The notes beneath the pieces were generated by a model. That model saw nothing but the letters and a program-made list of their open reading frames with translations, made no database searches and was not told the DNA's origin. A DNA stretch of 64,000 bases. It comes from Paraspadella gotoi (taxonomy: Eukaryota; Chaetognatha). Positions 21,747 through 32,189 of this stretch are shown here, piece by piece (the stretch's first letter is position 1; every line of letters starts with the position of its first letter). The stretch is taken from assembly GCA_051294375.1 (NCBI GenBank), contig CM119263.1:8746908-8810907 (forward strand). Reading direction: 5' to 3'. Made by a program: the position numbers and the translations under genes.

Positions 21747-22042
21747 GAAAAAGAATAAGAACATTAGGAAGAAAAGAATAAGAACATTAAAAGAAAAAGA
21801 ATAAGAACATTAATAGAGAGAAAGAATAAGAACATTAAAAGAGAAAGAATAAGAACATTAAGAAGAAAAGAATAAGAACATTAAAGAAAGATAAGAACAT
21901 AAGAAGAAAAGAATAAGAACATTAAGAAGAAGAAGAAGAATAAGAACATTAGAAAAAAAAGAATGAAAACATTAAGAAGAGAAAGAATAAGAACATTAAT
22001 AAGAAAAGAATAAGAACATGAAGATGAAATAGAATGAAAACA
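21747..22042 (+). repeat. AAGAATAAGAACATTA minisatellite
   Basis: About 12 units of 21-28 bp sharing AAGAATAAGAACATTAA with variable GAAAAG spacers. Confidence 0.85.
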
Positions 22043-22224
22043 TGATTTAGAACAAGATCAGTAAACCGAGTTTCAAAAATGTCAAAAAATTAGATTAAAT
22101 AAAACTATCTTTTATAATCGGACGAGGGGAACGACTCTTTCATTTACGTCATTCTTTTTATTACATTTATTTTTATTTCCAAGATGATGGCGGGTACATC
22201 TGGCACCACGTGAACGTAATCTAT

Positions 22225-22225
<1 letters not shown>

Positions 22226-22298
<73 letters not shown>

Positions 22299-22316
22299 CT
22301 TCTCTCTCTCTCTCTA
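22226..22316 (+). repeat. (CT)n microsatellite
   Basis: About 90 bp of CT. On the minus strand it reads poly Glu-Arg at the end of the large acidic exon. Confidence 0.97.
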
Positions 22317-22329
22317 ACCCGCCGTTCTT

Positions 22330-23075
22330 GGGGTTTTTTTTGGGGAGATTGACGGTCCCGTTTGGCAGCATAAACCTTCCAAATGCGTCTTTTTTGGCGG
22401 CAAAAACGAGACAAGCGATTTTTTTGTCCACATTGTCCTCGTCGTCCGAGTCGGCCCTCCCGGTCTTTTTGTTCCTTTCTCTTCCGGCTTTCTTCTCCTT
22501 GTCTCTGCCGATCTTTCTATCTTTGTCCTTCCCAGTCCTCCTTTCTTTGTCCTTTTCTCTTCGGCCGCCGTCGGCTAAACGCTCGGCTTCGTCGACGGAC
22601 CAGAGTGGAAGAACTACGGGCGTGGCCGTGGGAGGGCGGCTCGGCCGCGCCTGCTGCTCAGTTTGCGGCTGTTTATGATGAGAAGGTTTTTGCTGTCGAA
22701 GTTGACGCTGTTGCTGCTTGTTACGCGGCCGCGTCGGGCGGCGCTGCATTTTGCGGTTCCGCTGCCGCGGCGTTTGCTGCCTCGCGTTTAGCCGCGTCGT
22801 TTTTGGCTGCCGAGCATTTTGCTCTTGTCTCTGCTTCTGCCGTCTGGTCGTAGCCGAGACCTTTGATGGGGTCGTTGAAATATTAACGTCGTCGTTCTCG
22901 TCGTCGTCGTCGTCATAATAGTAGTCGTCGCCTTCAGAGTCGTCATCGTCGTCTGCGCCGTCGTCATCGTCAGTGTTGTCATCGTCGTCGTTATTGTCGT
23001 CGTCGTCGTCGAATCTCAATTTTTGCTTCAGATTCGCGATTTCGCTTTTGACAAACTCGATCGACGCTTTGGTGT

Positions 23076-23114
<39 letters not shown>

Positions 23115-23322
23115 GTTTCGCTCTCGTCGTGGGCGTCATCGTCGTCTTCGTCTGCGTTGTCGTTCCTTTCTTTTTCGTTGTCGTCTTGTTAAAAGACTTT
23201 GTCGTCGTCGTCGTCGGCGTCGTCGCCGTCATCGACGTCGTCGTCATCTCGTGGTTCGTGGACGATACTTTATAGCGAAAGGAATTCGGGCCCGGGAAAA
23301 TTCCTCCGCTGGTAGCGTCGCC
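22330..23322 (-). CDS. Large Thr-rich and Asp-rich exon, possible extracellular stalk
   Basis: Acceptor TTTAAACACAACAG at 23323, entering in phase 1. The frame then stays open for about 330 codons: GDATSGGIFPGPNSFRYK, a Thr-rich block (runs of up to 12 Thr from ACG), SIEFVKSEIANLKQKLRF, long Asp blocks with DDYYYDDDDDEN, an Arg/Gln-rich part, a Lys/Glu-rich part (KDKDRKIGRDKEKK), and IACLVFAAKKDAFGRFMLPN. The end (a Cys, then NGTVNLPKKNP) is faintly like a CUB start. Only a weak donor (GTTAGA) precedes the GA repeat. It lies upstream of CUB1 on the same strand, so it may be the receptor's stalk or belong to another gene. Confidence 0.5.
22890..23255 (+). repeat. GTC/GAC-rich coding repeat region
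   Basis: Several (GTC)n runs, the longest at about 23075-23113. On the minus strand they are read as Thr (ACG) in the upstream part of the exon and as Asp (GAC) downstream, so the same trinucleotide is used in two frames within one exon. Confidence 0.8.
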
Positions 23323-23648
23323 TGTTGTGTTTAAAAATAAAAGACGATATACAAGCATTATTAGATATAGAACATGTTATATATGTTATATATATATATA
23401 TATATAACGAACAGAGATTTTTTAAAAAACTTTTGCATGATTGTGGTATTCCTTTCGTTTCGTTGCGTTTTTGAAATTTGTAAAAGAGTTTCAAAAAAAC
23501 TCTTTTGCTTTACAAACAAATTTAAAAAACTTAGAATAAAGTCATATTTTTATTTTATAATTTATTTGACGAATCGCGATGAGCAAAAAAGAAAAAAAAA
23601 TATTTTGCTTTTCTTTAACTTCATTAACTTGCCGACTGAACGTCTTAC

Positions 23649-23684
23649 CTAGTCCAAGAACATGCCCCTTTTAAATTCGCCGTG
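23649..23684 (-). CDS. Candidate 36-nt microexon
   Basis: A 36-base block between an acceptor (TTTTTTTAAACTCAG) and a strong donor (TAG/GTAAGA) on the minus strand. The last bases, CTA G, would feed the phase-1 acceptor of the exon at 23322 (Leu-Gly-Asp). The first bases carry a TAA in that frame, so either another phase or a run-length error is needed. The support is the splice signals and the position only. Confidence 0.35.
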   Translation of the reverse strand, partial: HGEFKRGMFLD

Positions 23685-24589
23685 CTGAGTTTAAAAAAAA
23701 GAGAAAAATCATAACGCAGTATTACGATTTTATTTTGATTAATTAAACCGAGTGATAATGTTTACTCGATAAAGATTAATCTTTCTTCTGTATTATTTTT
23801 CACAAAATTAAAACGAACAAAACGGTTTAAAATATTATTTTTCTCCTCCCTGGTGATAAATGTTTGATTTGAACGCCATTTAATGAATTATTCTTACGCG
23901 AATTTAATCTTAATTCTCCCGTCGATTCCTGCCAGGTTTAGAACCAATTAGTCTCAATTTTACGCTCGTTTTCTCCTCCTTTTAACGATTTCATTTCAAA
24001 AACGAAAGAAAAAAAAAGAAAAGACTAATGATGCAAAACTAACGAATACGAGCCATATGGACGAGGCAGCGGCGTCGCGGTTTCGTTTGCTCACTAAATG
24101 AAAAATCGGTTATACTAATACCGAATATACAGTAATGTTTCCATTAGTTTGTAAGTCTGATTAATCGGCTACAGGTAGCGACTTGGAATAGGCAAGAGCG
24201 AAAATTCAGATCTCCATTCAGAAATTCCGTTGTTTCGAATCAAGATTAACCTCGTCGGTGAAATAAAAATTCATCGTTGGCGTGTTCCGCTTTTTATTTT
24301 TCGAAATTAATTTACTCGAGGATAAAAAGCGAATGCGGCGAGCGTGCGGAGAGCGTGCGACGGCCGCGTGTGCAAGCGTGTATGAGGGATTTCACGTGTA
24401 CCAGTGAGCTTGGCGCGTTTTTTTCCCCGTATCTGAATTGACGATGTAAATTTGTGCAAATCGCTTCTCACGTTCGCAAGAGGGAGAAGGACTCCGGCCA
24501 TCGAGATTCGAAAAGTGAGAAAAAAGTCGAGAAGGCAAAATCGTTAGCGGAAAGTTGTTTTTTTTTTTCGTCAAACGCAGGAAAAAAAA

Positions 24590-24830
24590 ATTAAGGGAAA
24601 GGATTACTCGATACAGCGAGCGCGAGGAGAGAGAGAAATATGTAAAGGAAAGGTAGGAAAAGAAAGGATTGAGAAAAGTAAGGGAAAGGAAAAAGGAAGA
24701 GCAACAAGGTCGAGAAAGAAAAGGGACGGAAAGAAAGATAGAATAAGAAAGGAAAACTGAGAAAGGATGAAATAAGAAAAGGCCGACGAAAAATGATACC
24801 GAACGAGGGAGAAAAGAAACGAAACATTTG
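24590..24830 (+). repeat. Purine-rich low-complexity tract
   Basis: AAGGAAAGG-type irregular tract with no fixed unit. Ser/Phe/Leu-rich frames on the other strand are composition artefacts. Confidence 0.6.
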
Positions 24831-25144
24831 ACAAATTCCGAAAAGAAAATTTCAAAATGAAAGTTTTTAAGTTGCCTTGATGGAGTAAAACCGATAGTAA
24901 CAATAAATTATTCGAATGTAAGAAGTAAATTAATAATTAGTATTATAAATAAAGTTCATTGAAGTCAAAAAAAATAATATTTGTTAGATTCTTTTTTGAA
25001 AACTGGATTTTTCAATTGATAATTTCTGAAGTAATAAAAGTTAGTTTTAAAGTTGCTTCCTCTAAGGTCGTTTTCTACCTCTTAACAATCTCTCCGATTC
25101 TCTCTCCTCAAACCTTTTTCAGTCTTTATCTCTATCCAACCTCC

Positions 25145-25258
<114 letters not shown>

Positions 25259-25723
25259 CCTTTGTTGACCCCCACGACCCCTAGGGATCAATAAATTTGA
25301 ACGTGACTCTCCTTTCAACCCATTTACCTCGCTTTTCCGACTCCGCCTTGTTTTCTCCGTCTCACAACCATTAACTCGTTTTCGTCTTTGTTTTCTATGT
25401 TTAAACTTTCAAATTGTTCCAATACCGAACTCTTTATTTCCTTCTTCTAGATCTCTGAAAAACTCTCTTTATACTATATCTCTACTATATTTTGCCTCAA
25501 ACACATACATATTTTTCTATCCTTTTAAAATACGTCTTTAATCTATACTTTAACCATTAGATCTCTCAGTTCTAATCTCTTTTTCTCCTTTTTTTCCTTT
25601 CTCTCCTCATTCTGTCTCTTTCTCCGATTCCTTTCTCACCCTCAATCCCGTCTATTGGCACGTAGCTTGTTGACCGATACTCCCCCAGGGATCAATAAGG
25701 AAGAACGTGACTTTCTTTTCAAT
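25259..25723 (+). repeat. Direct repeat pair of a dispersed element
   Basis: At 25262-25320 and 25670-25723 the pattern TTGTTGACC, then AGGGATCAATAA, then GAACGTGACT and TTTCAA recurs about 405 bp apart. Related AGGG/TCAATAA tails are seen near 36630 and 38215. Confidence 0.6.
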
Positions 25724-26749
25724 TTTATGTTTGTCTCTTTTTCTCCCCTCGCCCGCTTCCACTAAGGGCCCCGGCCGCCCCGCCCGCCTCCACTCGGGCC
25801 CGTGCCCCCCGCCCCCGAACCCCCGCGTCCCTCTCTCACATCTTCTTGTCCTCACTTCCTTCATTTTTTTTTCTCTGAGAGAGACGTTACTGAGTCTGTT
25901 CGTACGCATGTCTTTATGTTTGCTTATTTGTCAATGTCGGGGTCTTTTTTCTGGAAGGAGATTGAGCAAAGTCGGGGTGCTCAAAAAAAAAAAGGTTAAG
26001 ATCCCATTGGATGAAATATTAATTTCGATATGTTTATGACCTTTTTTATTTTGATTAATACGTACTCTATTTTTTTTTCTAGCAACTTATCTTTATTTTT
26101 TCCCTCGCAGTTTCTTTCTCTCGTCGCGTTTTCCTCTTTCCGGCACTTTCATTAAATTTCCGGCACTTTTCTCCCTTTTTTCCCCTTGCCAGCCTTTTTT
26201 TTTCTATCCGCCAGTTAAGCTCGGGAATTTTTTTTTCTCTCTCTTGGGGCGGCCACTGGTCGGTCCGTCGGTCGCTCATTTCGTTTTCACACCTTGACAA
26301 CTCTTTCTATTTTTAGTGCTTCTTTCAGTCTGTTTTTACGGTTTGTTCATCTTTTTCCATGATAGTAATTACAATTAATAACCAAGCATATTTCAAACGG
26401 GCAATGTTTTGAGACTAAAACAGGAAGAAAATAAAAATTACTTCAAGAAGCTCATGATTTTTTTTTTCCTTCGCCGAAATTTCCCCGGTAATTTCCCTCA
26501 TGAGAACCAACGATTCTCTTTTTCTATTCAACATCATTAAGACGATTTTTCTTCTCTCAGAAATTCGAGCTCAACTCGGCCGGAGTGAAACGGGCGAAAA
26601 TTCCTTACTCTCTTGCCAACCGTTTGATTACTGATATAAACTTCACTGATTTGAATCTTAAAAGTTGCTTTCATAAAGTAAAAAAAAAGACATTGTGTTG
26701 TCGTTTGTGAACGAAACGTCAATTCCAACTTATACGTAATTTCACTGGA

Positions 26750-26758
26750 TCACGTGAC
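26750..26758. promoter_or_regulatory. TCACGTGAC E-box-type palindrome
   Basis: An 8-base perfect palindrome (TCACGTGA) of the CACGTG E-box class bound by bHLH-ZIP factors. It lies about 50 bp downstream (minus-strand sense) of the exon donor at 26810. Confidence 0.3.
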
Positions 26759-26810
26759 TAAATAACAGAGTGAGGAAGAAAGATTCTCAAATGAGAAATC
26801 AAAAAACTTA

Positions 26811-26925
26811 CCTCGCTGCTGTTCTCTGAGTCGCTTGAACCCAAAGCCTGAACCTGAACCTGAACCTGAACCTGAACCCAAAGCCTCAATGGCATAGAGC
26901 TCCGGAAACGGGGGGGGGGACCAGA
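26811..26925 (-). CDS. Candidate exon with hexanucleotide repeat
   Basis: A strong donor (GCGAG/GTAAGT at 26810) closes a block that is open in two frames: ALGSGSGSGSGSGFGFKR, leaving in phase 1, or VQVQVQVQALGSSDSENSSE, leaving in phase 0. The repeat is (AACCTG)5 on the plus strand (about 26843-26878). The acceptor is not clear; CCGGAG is one option. It lies between the signal-peptide exon and the 23.3-kb exon on the same strand. Confidence 0.35.
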
Positions 26926-26962
26926 CAATAGAATCGAGAGAGTTTTTAAGGTCCACATGGAG

Positions 26963-26971
26963 TCACGTGAC
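26963..26971. promoter_or_regulatory. TCACGTGAC E-box-type palindrome
   Basis: Same nine bases as at 26750, 213 bp away. The two copies flank the candidate exon at 26811-26925. Confidence 0.3.
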
Positions 26972-27102
26972 TGGATTTTTTAAGATTTCTTTCACGAGTT
27001 GTTGTTGTTGTTGTGGTTATTTTCGTCCATTCTACCTCCAAACATTTTCATTATCGTTATTGTTTTTGACCCGGAATTTTCGAAGTCAGTCAGCGTCCAG
27101 TC

Positions 27103-27215
27103 TCTCTCTCTCTCTCTCTCTTCTTTTCTCTCTCCTCTCATCTCTGCTCTCTCTCTCTCTCTCTTCTCTCTCCTCTCTCTCTCCTCTCTCTCTCTCCTCT
27201 CCTCTCTCTTTCTTC
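27103..27215 (+). repeat. Interrupted (CT)n microsatellite
   Basis: CT-rich tract broken by CC and TT pairs. Confidence 0.95.
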
Positions 27216-27570
27216 TCTCGTCTTCCCCTCCCATAAAAACCGATCCCGACTCTCCTGCGTCAAAATCTACGTCGAGTCGTGGATGCACTGCGATCGACAT
27301 AAACTTTGACAAATTGTCGTCTCTTTGTATAATATAATATATATATATATTGGTTGTACCAATTTCATAATATAATATAATATAATATAATTGTATGGAA
27401 CTTTCATCGTCACCTTAAACTTGACTCTTTCAAAAAAATAAAACTCGACAAGTTTTGAAACAAAATAAAAAAAAGACGAAAATTCGACAAGCCATTCTTC
27501 CTACTTTCAAGCTTTTCGACTAAAACAAAAACAAGAAAATTCTTTTGCATCGAAAACAAAAGGGAAAAGG

Positions 27571-27876
27571 ATGAAGACGGAACCCGAATCAACTTTGGAG
27601 ACCGAAAAGGCCGGACTCCCTCCGCCTACGCAGGAACCTCCGCTACACCATAAGGCTGCCACTTTCCGCCTTCCAGGCTCCTGGTCTGCGCCCTCGACGA
27701 CGGATCGCTGCGAGTTATCGGAAGCGCTTCCCGAAACCGAATGCGAATCCGAGGAGAAGCGTGAAGACGAAGAACCTTACCAAGTTGTCAGGGGCGAGTG
27801 GAAGCCGGCGATGACTATTGACGGAGAAAAATATATGCAATATTCAAAAGAATTAAGCGAAAAAAAAATAAGGTGA
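27571..27876 (+). CDS. Intact 101-aa ORF of unknown function
   Basis: ATG to TGA without a break, in a clear GC-rich island among AT-rich flanks, with mixed codon use and no simple repeat. Sequence features: an acidic/Pro-rich start (KTEPESTLETEKAGLPPPTQ), a central SWSAPSTTDRCELSEALPET, and an end YQVVRGEWKPAMTIDGEKYM followed by a Lys-rich tail. No signal peptide or membrane helix. Candidate AATAAA signals lie at 28080 and 28157. I do not recognise the family. The stop could instead be a donor (AAG/GTGATT), making this a first exon. Confidence 0.55.
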   Translation: MKTEPESTLETEKAGLPPPTQEPPLHHKAATFRLPGSWSAPSTTDRCELSEALPETECESEEKREDEEPYQVVRGEWKPAMTIDGEKYMQYSKELSEKKIR

Positions 27877-28406
27877 TTAAAATACGAATGGATGTGGCTT
27901 AGTTTAATTGAAATTGTTCAGATGGTTAAATAATCGTAATATTTTAAATGTAAAGCTTTTAAAACTAGGTGGGAAAAATAATTTTCAATTTTCAATTGTC
28001 ATGTCATGTCATGTCATTGTCGTCATTCTATATTTCAGAAGTAAATGTATGATATGGATTTTTTTTTATAACTGGTAATAATAAACTGGTAAGATATTTT
28101 TTTGTACTTAATTCATATTAAATATTTTGTATCTATCAAGCGTATCAGTTTAAAGAAATAAACCAAATTGTTTATTTGACGAAATGTTTCAATTTTTATA
28201 TCGATTATAAATAGTGAACTTAGTGAAAAAGAAGCGAAGTGAAATGAAGTTAACTAATTTGACTAATATCACTTTCTGCCAATGCGTCCAATACCTTAAT
28301 TGAAAACCGATCAGAATTATAAAGTGTTGTCTAATGAAATAAGGATATTTCTTTACAAGTTTCTGTCTCCATTACAATTCATTACATTCTTTATCAACAG
28401 ATTTAT

Positions 28407-28691
28407 TTAATCTTTATTCTCTTGCCCATTTCTTACTATCCATTCCAAGACCCGCTTTTCTGACCCGCATTTTCTACATAATCTTTTTAAACTGATTTTC
28501 GGAGCACCTTTCTCCTTCACTTTTCTTTTCAATTTCTCTTCTGCTTTCTTTATCCCTTTCCCTCTCTTTCTCCTTTTATATCCTCTCTTACGAGCCATCG
28601 CTAAAACTGGAAACGGGATCCATTCTTCCCTGGTCGGCCAACTTACCCAAACCTTCCTCTTTGTCAACGTCTCTTTTGTTCTCTTTTCCAT
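28407..28691 (-). CDS. Lys/Arg-rich ORF, doubtful
   Basis: 94 codons, basic, with WVSWPTREEWIPFPVLAMAR and RLCRKCGSEKRVLEWI. It could be a remnant of a mobile element; no family recognised. Confidence 0.2.
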   Translation of the reverse strand: MEKRTKETLTKRKVWVSWPTREEWIPFPVLAMARKRGYKRRKRGKGIKKAEEKLKRKVKEKGAPKISLKRLCRKCGSEKRVLEWIVRNGQENKD

Positions 28692-28849
28692 ACGCTCCGC
28701 CTAATCCTTTTTTACCTACGATTCTTTTCAAACTTTTTTATCATTCTTCATAATACTTCTCCATACTTGTCTCCAATTATAATAATTTTTGACGAATTCT
28801 ATATTCGCCTCCCGTATAGCACGGTAAAACTAAGTTCGTCTCATTGGTT

Positions 28850-29050
28850 TGGAGAGCTAAGTACTCGTGTACTATCCGTGAGTTCCGTTTTCAAACCCCT
28901 CACGGTCGCGCTGGTTAAAGTGTTATGCTATCGGCATAAACACACCAGTGACATGGCGGGAGCGGGTCCCTGCAGGTCCAAACCATGTACGCCAGATCTC
29001 GGGATATGCCTCACAACCCGGGCATCACACATGTCTCCCCGTTGCCATGC
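28850..29050 (+). mobile_element. Possible tRNA-related dispersed repeat
   Basis: A GC-richer block in AT-rich DNA with a box-A-like TGGTTAAAGTG (28912), a box-B-like GGTCCAAACC (28974) and a 7-bp stem (CCGTGAG/CTCACGG, 28876-28905). No cloverleaf, no clear tail. The layout fits a SINE head but is not proof. Confidence 0.3.
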
Positions 29051-29750
29051 CACAACGTTTTCTTTTTTGCCATTCTCTTCGCACTCTTATTTTTAAAAAA
29101 TACTCTTTTCGTTCTTTCACCACGTTTGCTGCCATCTTTTTCTCCATACTCTTTGGATTCTCGTCCGCTTCTCGCGCTTTTATCGCTTCTCGACCCGACG
29201 GCAATTCCCTTCGAATTTTCCCTCAATGGCGCGATTTTCCCTCGATCATTTTACATACGGGATCTGTCCACGCTCTCTCTTCATCCGGGGTCTGTCCTCG
29301 CTTGCTTTACTTCCCGGTTCTCTCCTCCTACCTTCCTTTTTATCTTTTCATCTTTTTTAACGCTTTTTATCCGCATAAGAATGTTTTTTTTTCTCTGGGG
29401 CTGGAAGTATTACTTTCTCACATCTTGCATGAAAATTTGTCACTTGCTCCTTCAATTCCATTGTATAAAATTTGTACAACAAAAATATATTAGTTTTGTA
29501 TTTTAATAAAAATTGTTAGTCGTAATTATCGTTTATACATAGTTGCCCTCTTAGCAGTTCGAGCTTTGTCCGTCCAAGTTAATTTTTACTTTTTAATCTG
29601 ACCTTCATTATATTTATAATTATAACTGTTTACACTTCTCCACCCCTCATCCTCATTACTCGGCATTACTCAACAAAGATAGCCCCACCTGTCGGATTAA
29701 AAGGGCTTCGACGTTCCTTCGATAGCATCTCTCTCCGCCTCGGACAGCGC

Positions 29751-29860
29751 CCGCCGCTCTGCCGCTCTGCCGCTCTGCCGCTCTGCCGCTCTGCCGCTCT
29801 GCCGCTCTGCCGCTCTGCCGCTCTGCCGCTCTGCCGCTCTGCCGCTCTGCCGCTCTGCCG
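29751..29860 (+). repeat. (CTCTGCCG)n octanucleotide satellite, about 13.5 copies
   Basis: Perfect 8-bp units over 110 bp. Because 8 is not a multiple of three, all three frames are cycled and every frame stays open (Ala, Glu, Arg, Gln, Ser, Gly), so the frames over it are artefacts. Confidence 0.97.
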
Positions 29861-29987
29861 TCCTTCGATCGCATTTCATCGGCTTGTCACGTTCGATTCC
29901 ACCTTTTCTATCCCTTCTCATGATTTACATGCTCTGCCAGAAGGATTCTCTCACATTTTCTCCGATAGAGAAAAAAGTGAAAGTAAT

Positions 29988-29997
29988 NNNNNNNNNN
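29988..29997. other. Assembly gap (10 N)
   Basis: Ten N directly before a GA microsatellite (29998-30024). Confidence 0.99.
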
Positions 29998-30044
29998 GAG
30001 AGAGAGAGAGAGAGAGAGAGAGAGGATAAGGTTTATGGCGAGAT

Positions 30045-30158
30045 TCACTCAACGGGGTCCGCGTCGGCCGCGGCGTCGCCGTGAGCGTGGGCGTCGGCAG
30101 CGGCGCTTTTGACGGCGCTGATTGAGACGCCGCCGGTAAAGAATATGAAATACCTCAT
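30045..30158 (-). CDS. Candidate Ala/Asp-rich terminal exon
   Basis: Minus-strand frame from ATG at 30158 to TGA at 30045-30047, 37 codons: MRYFIFFTGGVSISAVKSAA, then ADAHAHGDAAADADPVE. The GC-rich second half, with mixed GCC/GCG/GAC codons, looks coding. The ATG may be incidental to an exon start. No recognised family. Confidence 0.35.
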   Translation of the reverse strand: MRYFIFFTGGVSISAVKSAAADAHAHGDAAADADPVE

Positions 30159-30540
30159 GAGGACATTATTTGTTTGCATTATTTTTTTTTCACTTGTATT
30201 TTACTTCGTTTATTAGTTGTTTATTTTATCCCTTTCTCGGTTTTCGCTGGCTTTAAGTTTCAAGCTACCATAATTTTTTTTTTTGAATTTAAAAAGGAAA
30301 AGTTTTCCATTTTTTTTTACTCATACGATTATATCTCCTTCCCGAATTTCCATAAAAAGGTTCATCTCATTTTGTTCGCCATTTTTATGTAGCTGGAGCT
30401 GTAGCTTCACATCGCTCACGTCCAGTCAAAGAGAGAGACAAAAAAGACCAAAATATTATTAAGATAAAAACTATATATCGACCACGATTCTGAACTCAAA
30501 TGAGGTAACATGATTCGACGCATAGTACAGATTCAATGAA

Positions 30541-30842
30541 TTTGTTAAGCCAGTCGCGAATCGCCCTGATGTTGTTTACGGGCATCGTAATCTTCATCGG
30601 CTTCGTCGTCGCCGTCGCTAACATCCGTTACTACTGCTTTTTCATCTCTCTCTCTTTAATCATAAACTTAGTCATAATCATTCGTAATTCTCCTGGGTCG
30701 CCGTCTTTTTCCTTGTCATATCTATAAACTTTTTACAGGTAAATGTCATAATCGATATCCTTCTCACTGTCATTATCGCTATCATTATCGCTATCATTAT
30801 CATCTCGGCCTTTAAGCTCATTGGCCTCCGCGATATTCAAGT
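30541..30842 (-). CDS. Acidic low-complexity coding block with two frame interruptions
   Basis: The minus strand reads YLNIAEANELKGRDDNDSDN, DSDNDSEKDIDYDIYL, then TAA, then in the same frame KVYRYDKEKDGDPGELRM, IMTKFMIKEREMKK. One extra A in the AAAAA run near 30640 would continue it as AVVTDVSDGDDEADEDYDAR to a TAA at 30541. The 12-bp unit GATAATGATAGC repeats in frame. The plus strand over the same span gives hydrophobic frames, the expected mirror of GAT/GAC-rich DNA. It could be a 3' exon of an acidic protein; family unknown. Confidence 0.4.
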
Positions 30843-30844
30843 AT

Positions 30845-31060
30845 GACGCCGTCCAATAAGGCGCAGTTTGAACTGGCTATAAGGGGCAGTTTCCACTGCG
30901 CCCTCTTTCTGTTCACGAAAACTGTCTTTTTTCTTCTGTTTTTGGGGAATCCTACCAGCTATTTTTCACGAAGGGGATACTGTTTGAAGCCTTCTGCCTT
31001 ATCACGGCGGGGATCCCGCCGTTATTTTTGATGGGGATTGACGTTTGAAGCCGCTGTCCC
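30845..31060 (+). repeat. GC-rich hairpin-rich block
   Basis: Repeated elements of the type GTTTGAAGCC (30988, 31047) and near-palindromes such as GGCGGGGATCCCGCC (31015) and GGGGCAGTTTCCACTGCGCC. It has no coding character and resembles a small non-autonomous element. Confidence 0.4.
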
Positions 31061-31199
31061 CACCGTGAATCATCATCAATGGGCAGTCCTTGTTATAAAA
31101 ATTTTTAACTAAAAACATTAATCGAAACCTTAACAATCCTTAATTTAAAAAATAAATATTTATTTGCATTTAGATTCATTCTAAACACTCTATTTTATA

Positions 31200-31615
31200 T
31201 TCTCTCTCTCTCTTTCGGTCTACTCTCCTCCTTTTATTTTCTATTTTCATCTCTCTCTTCTCTCTTCTCTCTTACTCTCTCTCTTTCCTCTCTTCTTTCA
31301 ATCTGTATCTTTCTCTTTTCTACTTCTATTTCTTTTTTTTTTTATTTTCTCTCTCTCACTTTCTCTCTTTGTCTCTCTTTCTAAATCTAACTTTTCCTCT
31401 CAGTTTTTTTATTTCATATATCTCTCTGCTTCATCTGTCTCTGTCTCCTCTTTCTCTCTGTCTCTTCTCACATCTCTCTCTCTCTTTTATCGTCTCTTGT
31501 TCTCTATCCTTTTCTCATCTCTATTTCTTTTTTTCTATTTTTTATCTCTCTCTAACGTTTTTTTTCTCTCTCTTTGTCTACCTCTTTCTCTCTTTCTTTT
31601 TTATATTCTAATATA
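31200..31615 (+). repeat. Pyrimidine-rich low-complexity tract
   Basis: Degenerate CTCT/TTTC sequence over about 400 bp. No exon features. Confidence 0.8.
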
Positions 31616-32189
31616 TATATATATTATATAATCTCTGTCTGTCTCTCTTTTTTGATCCAAATGAAATATAATTTTTTGAATGAAATTGGTACAACCAATA
31701 TAAAAATACAAAAAAAAGAATGTTACTTAGCATGCCTTTGTTATTTTGAATAGAGAAAAAATTTAAATTAACTAGGCCACGATTTATTTTGAGACATTTG
31801 TTGTTTGTTGTTGTTTTGGATTTTAATTCAAGTCTTCATTAGGCACTCTATTTCAATCAAAAGCTGTATATCCAGCTCAATAACACACTTTCTAACACAT
31901 CCAATATACTATTGCTTTTTTCTTTCTTTTTTAATTATCTTTTTCTTCTTTTCTTTTTCTTTTCCTTTTTTTTCCTATATTTTTCTTTCTTTCCTTTTTT
32001 TTTCTTACTTTTTCTGTCATTCAATATTTCTGTAGTATTTAAAAATATATAAAAGAAAGCAATAAAAATTCAAGTCTGTGACCTTATTGTTATCGCTATT
32101 GATAATACCTTGGAGCCCAAAAAACAAGAAACGGCGTTTGAGAGAGAAAGAGATAGATAGAAAGAGAGAAAGGGAAGAGAGAGAGTGGG

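Noticed and set aside
24307-24501. Minus-strand frame MAGVLLPLAN with a following GTGAGA, as a possible signal-peptide exon
   Set aside because: The hydrophobic stretch before the donor is only about ten residues and lacks a cleavage region; the 47.9-kb exon is a far better candidate.
28948-29506. Two overlapping 170-180-codon plus-strand frames
   Set aside because: Both run through a possible repeat element and then T-rich DNA; neither has consistent composition or a family match.
30536-30727. Plus-strand 63-codon frame with a membrane-like segment (TGIVIFIGFVVAVAN)
   Set aside because: The minus strand over the same bases gives a coherent acidic sequence continuing upstream, which explains the hydrophobic mirror.
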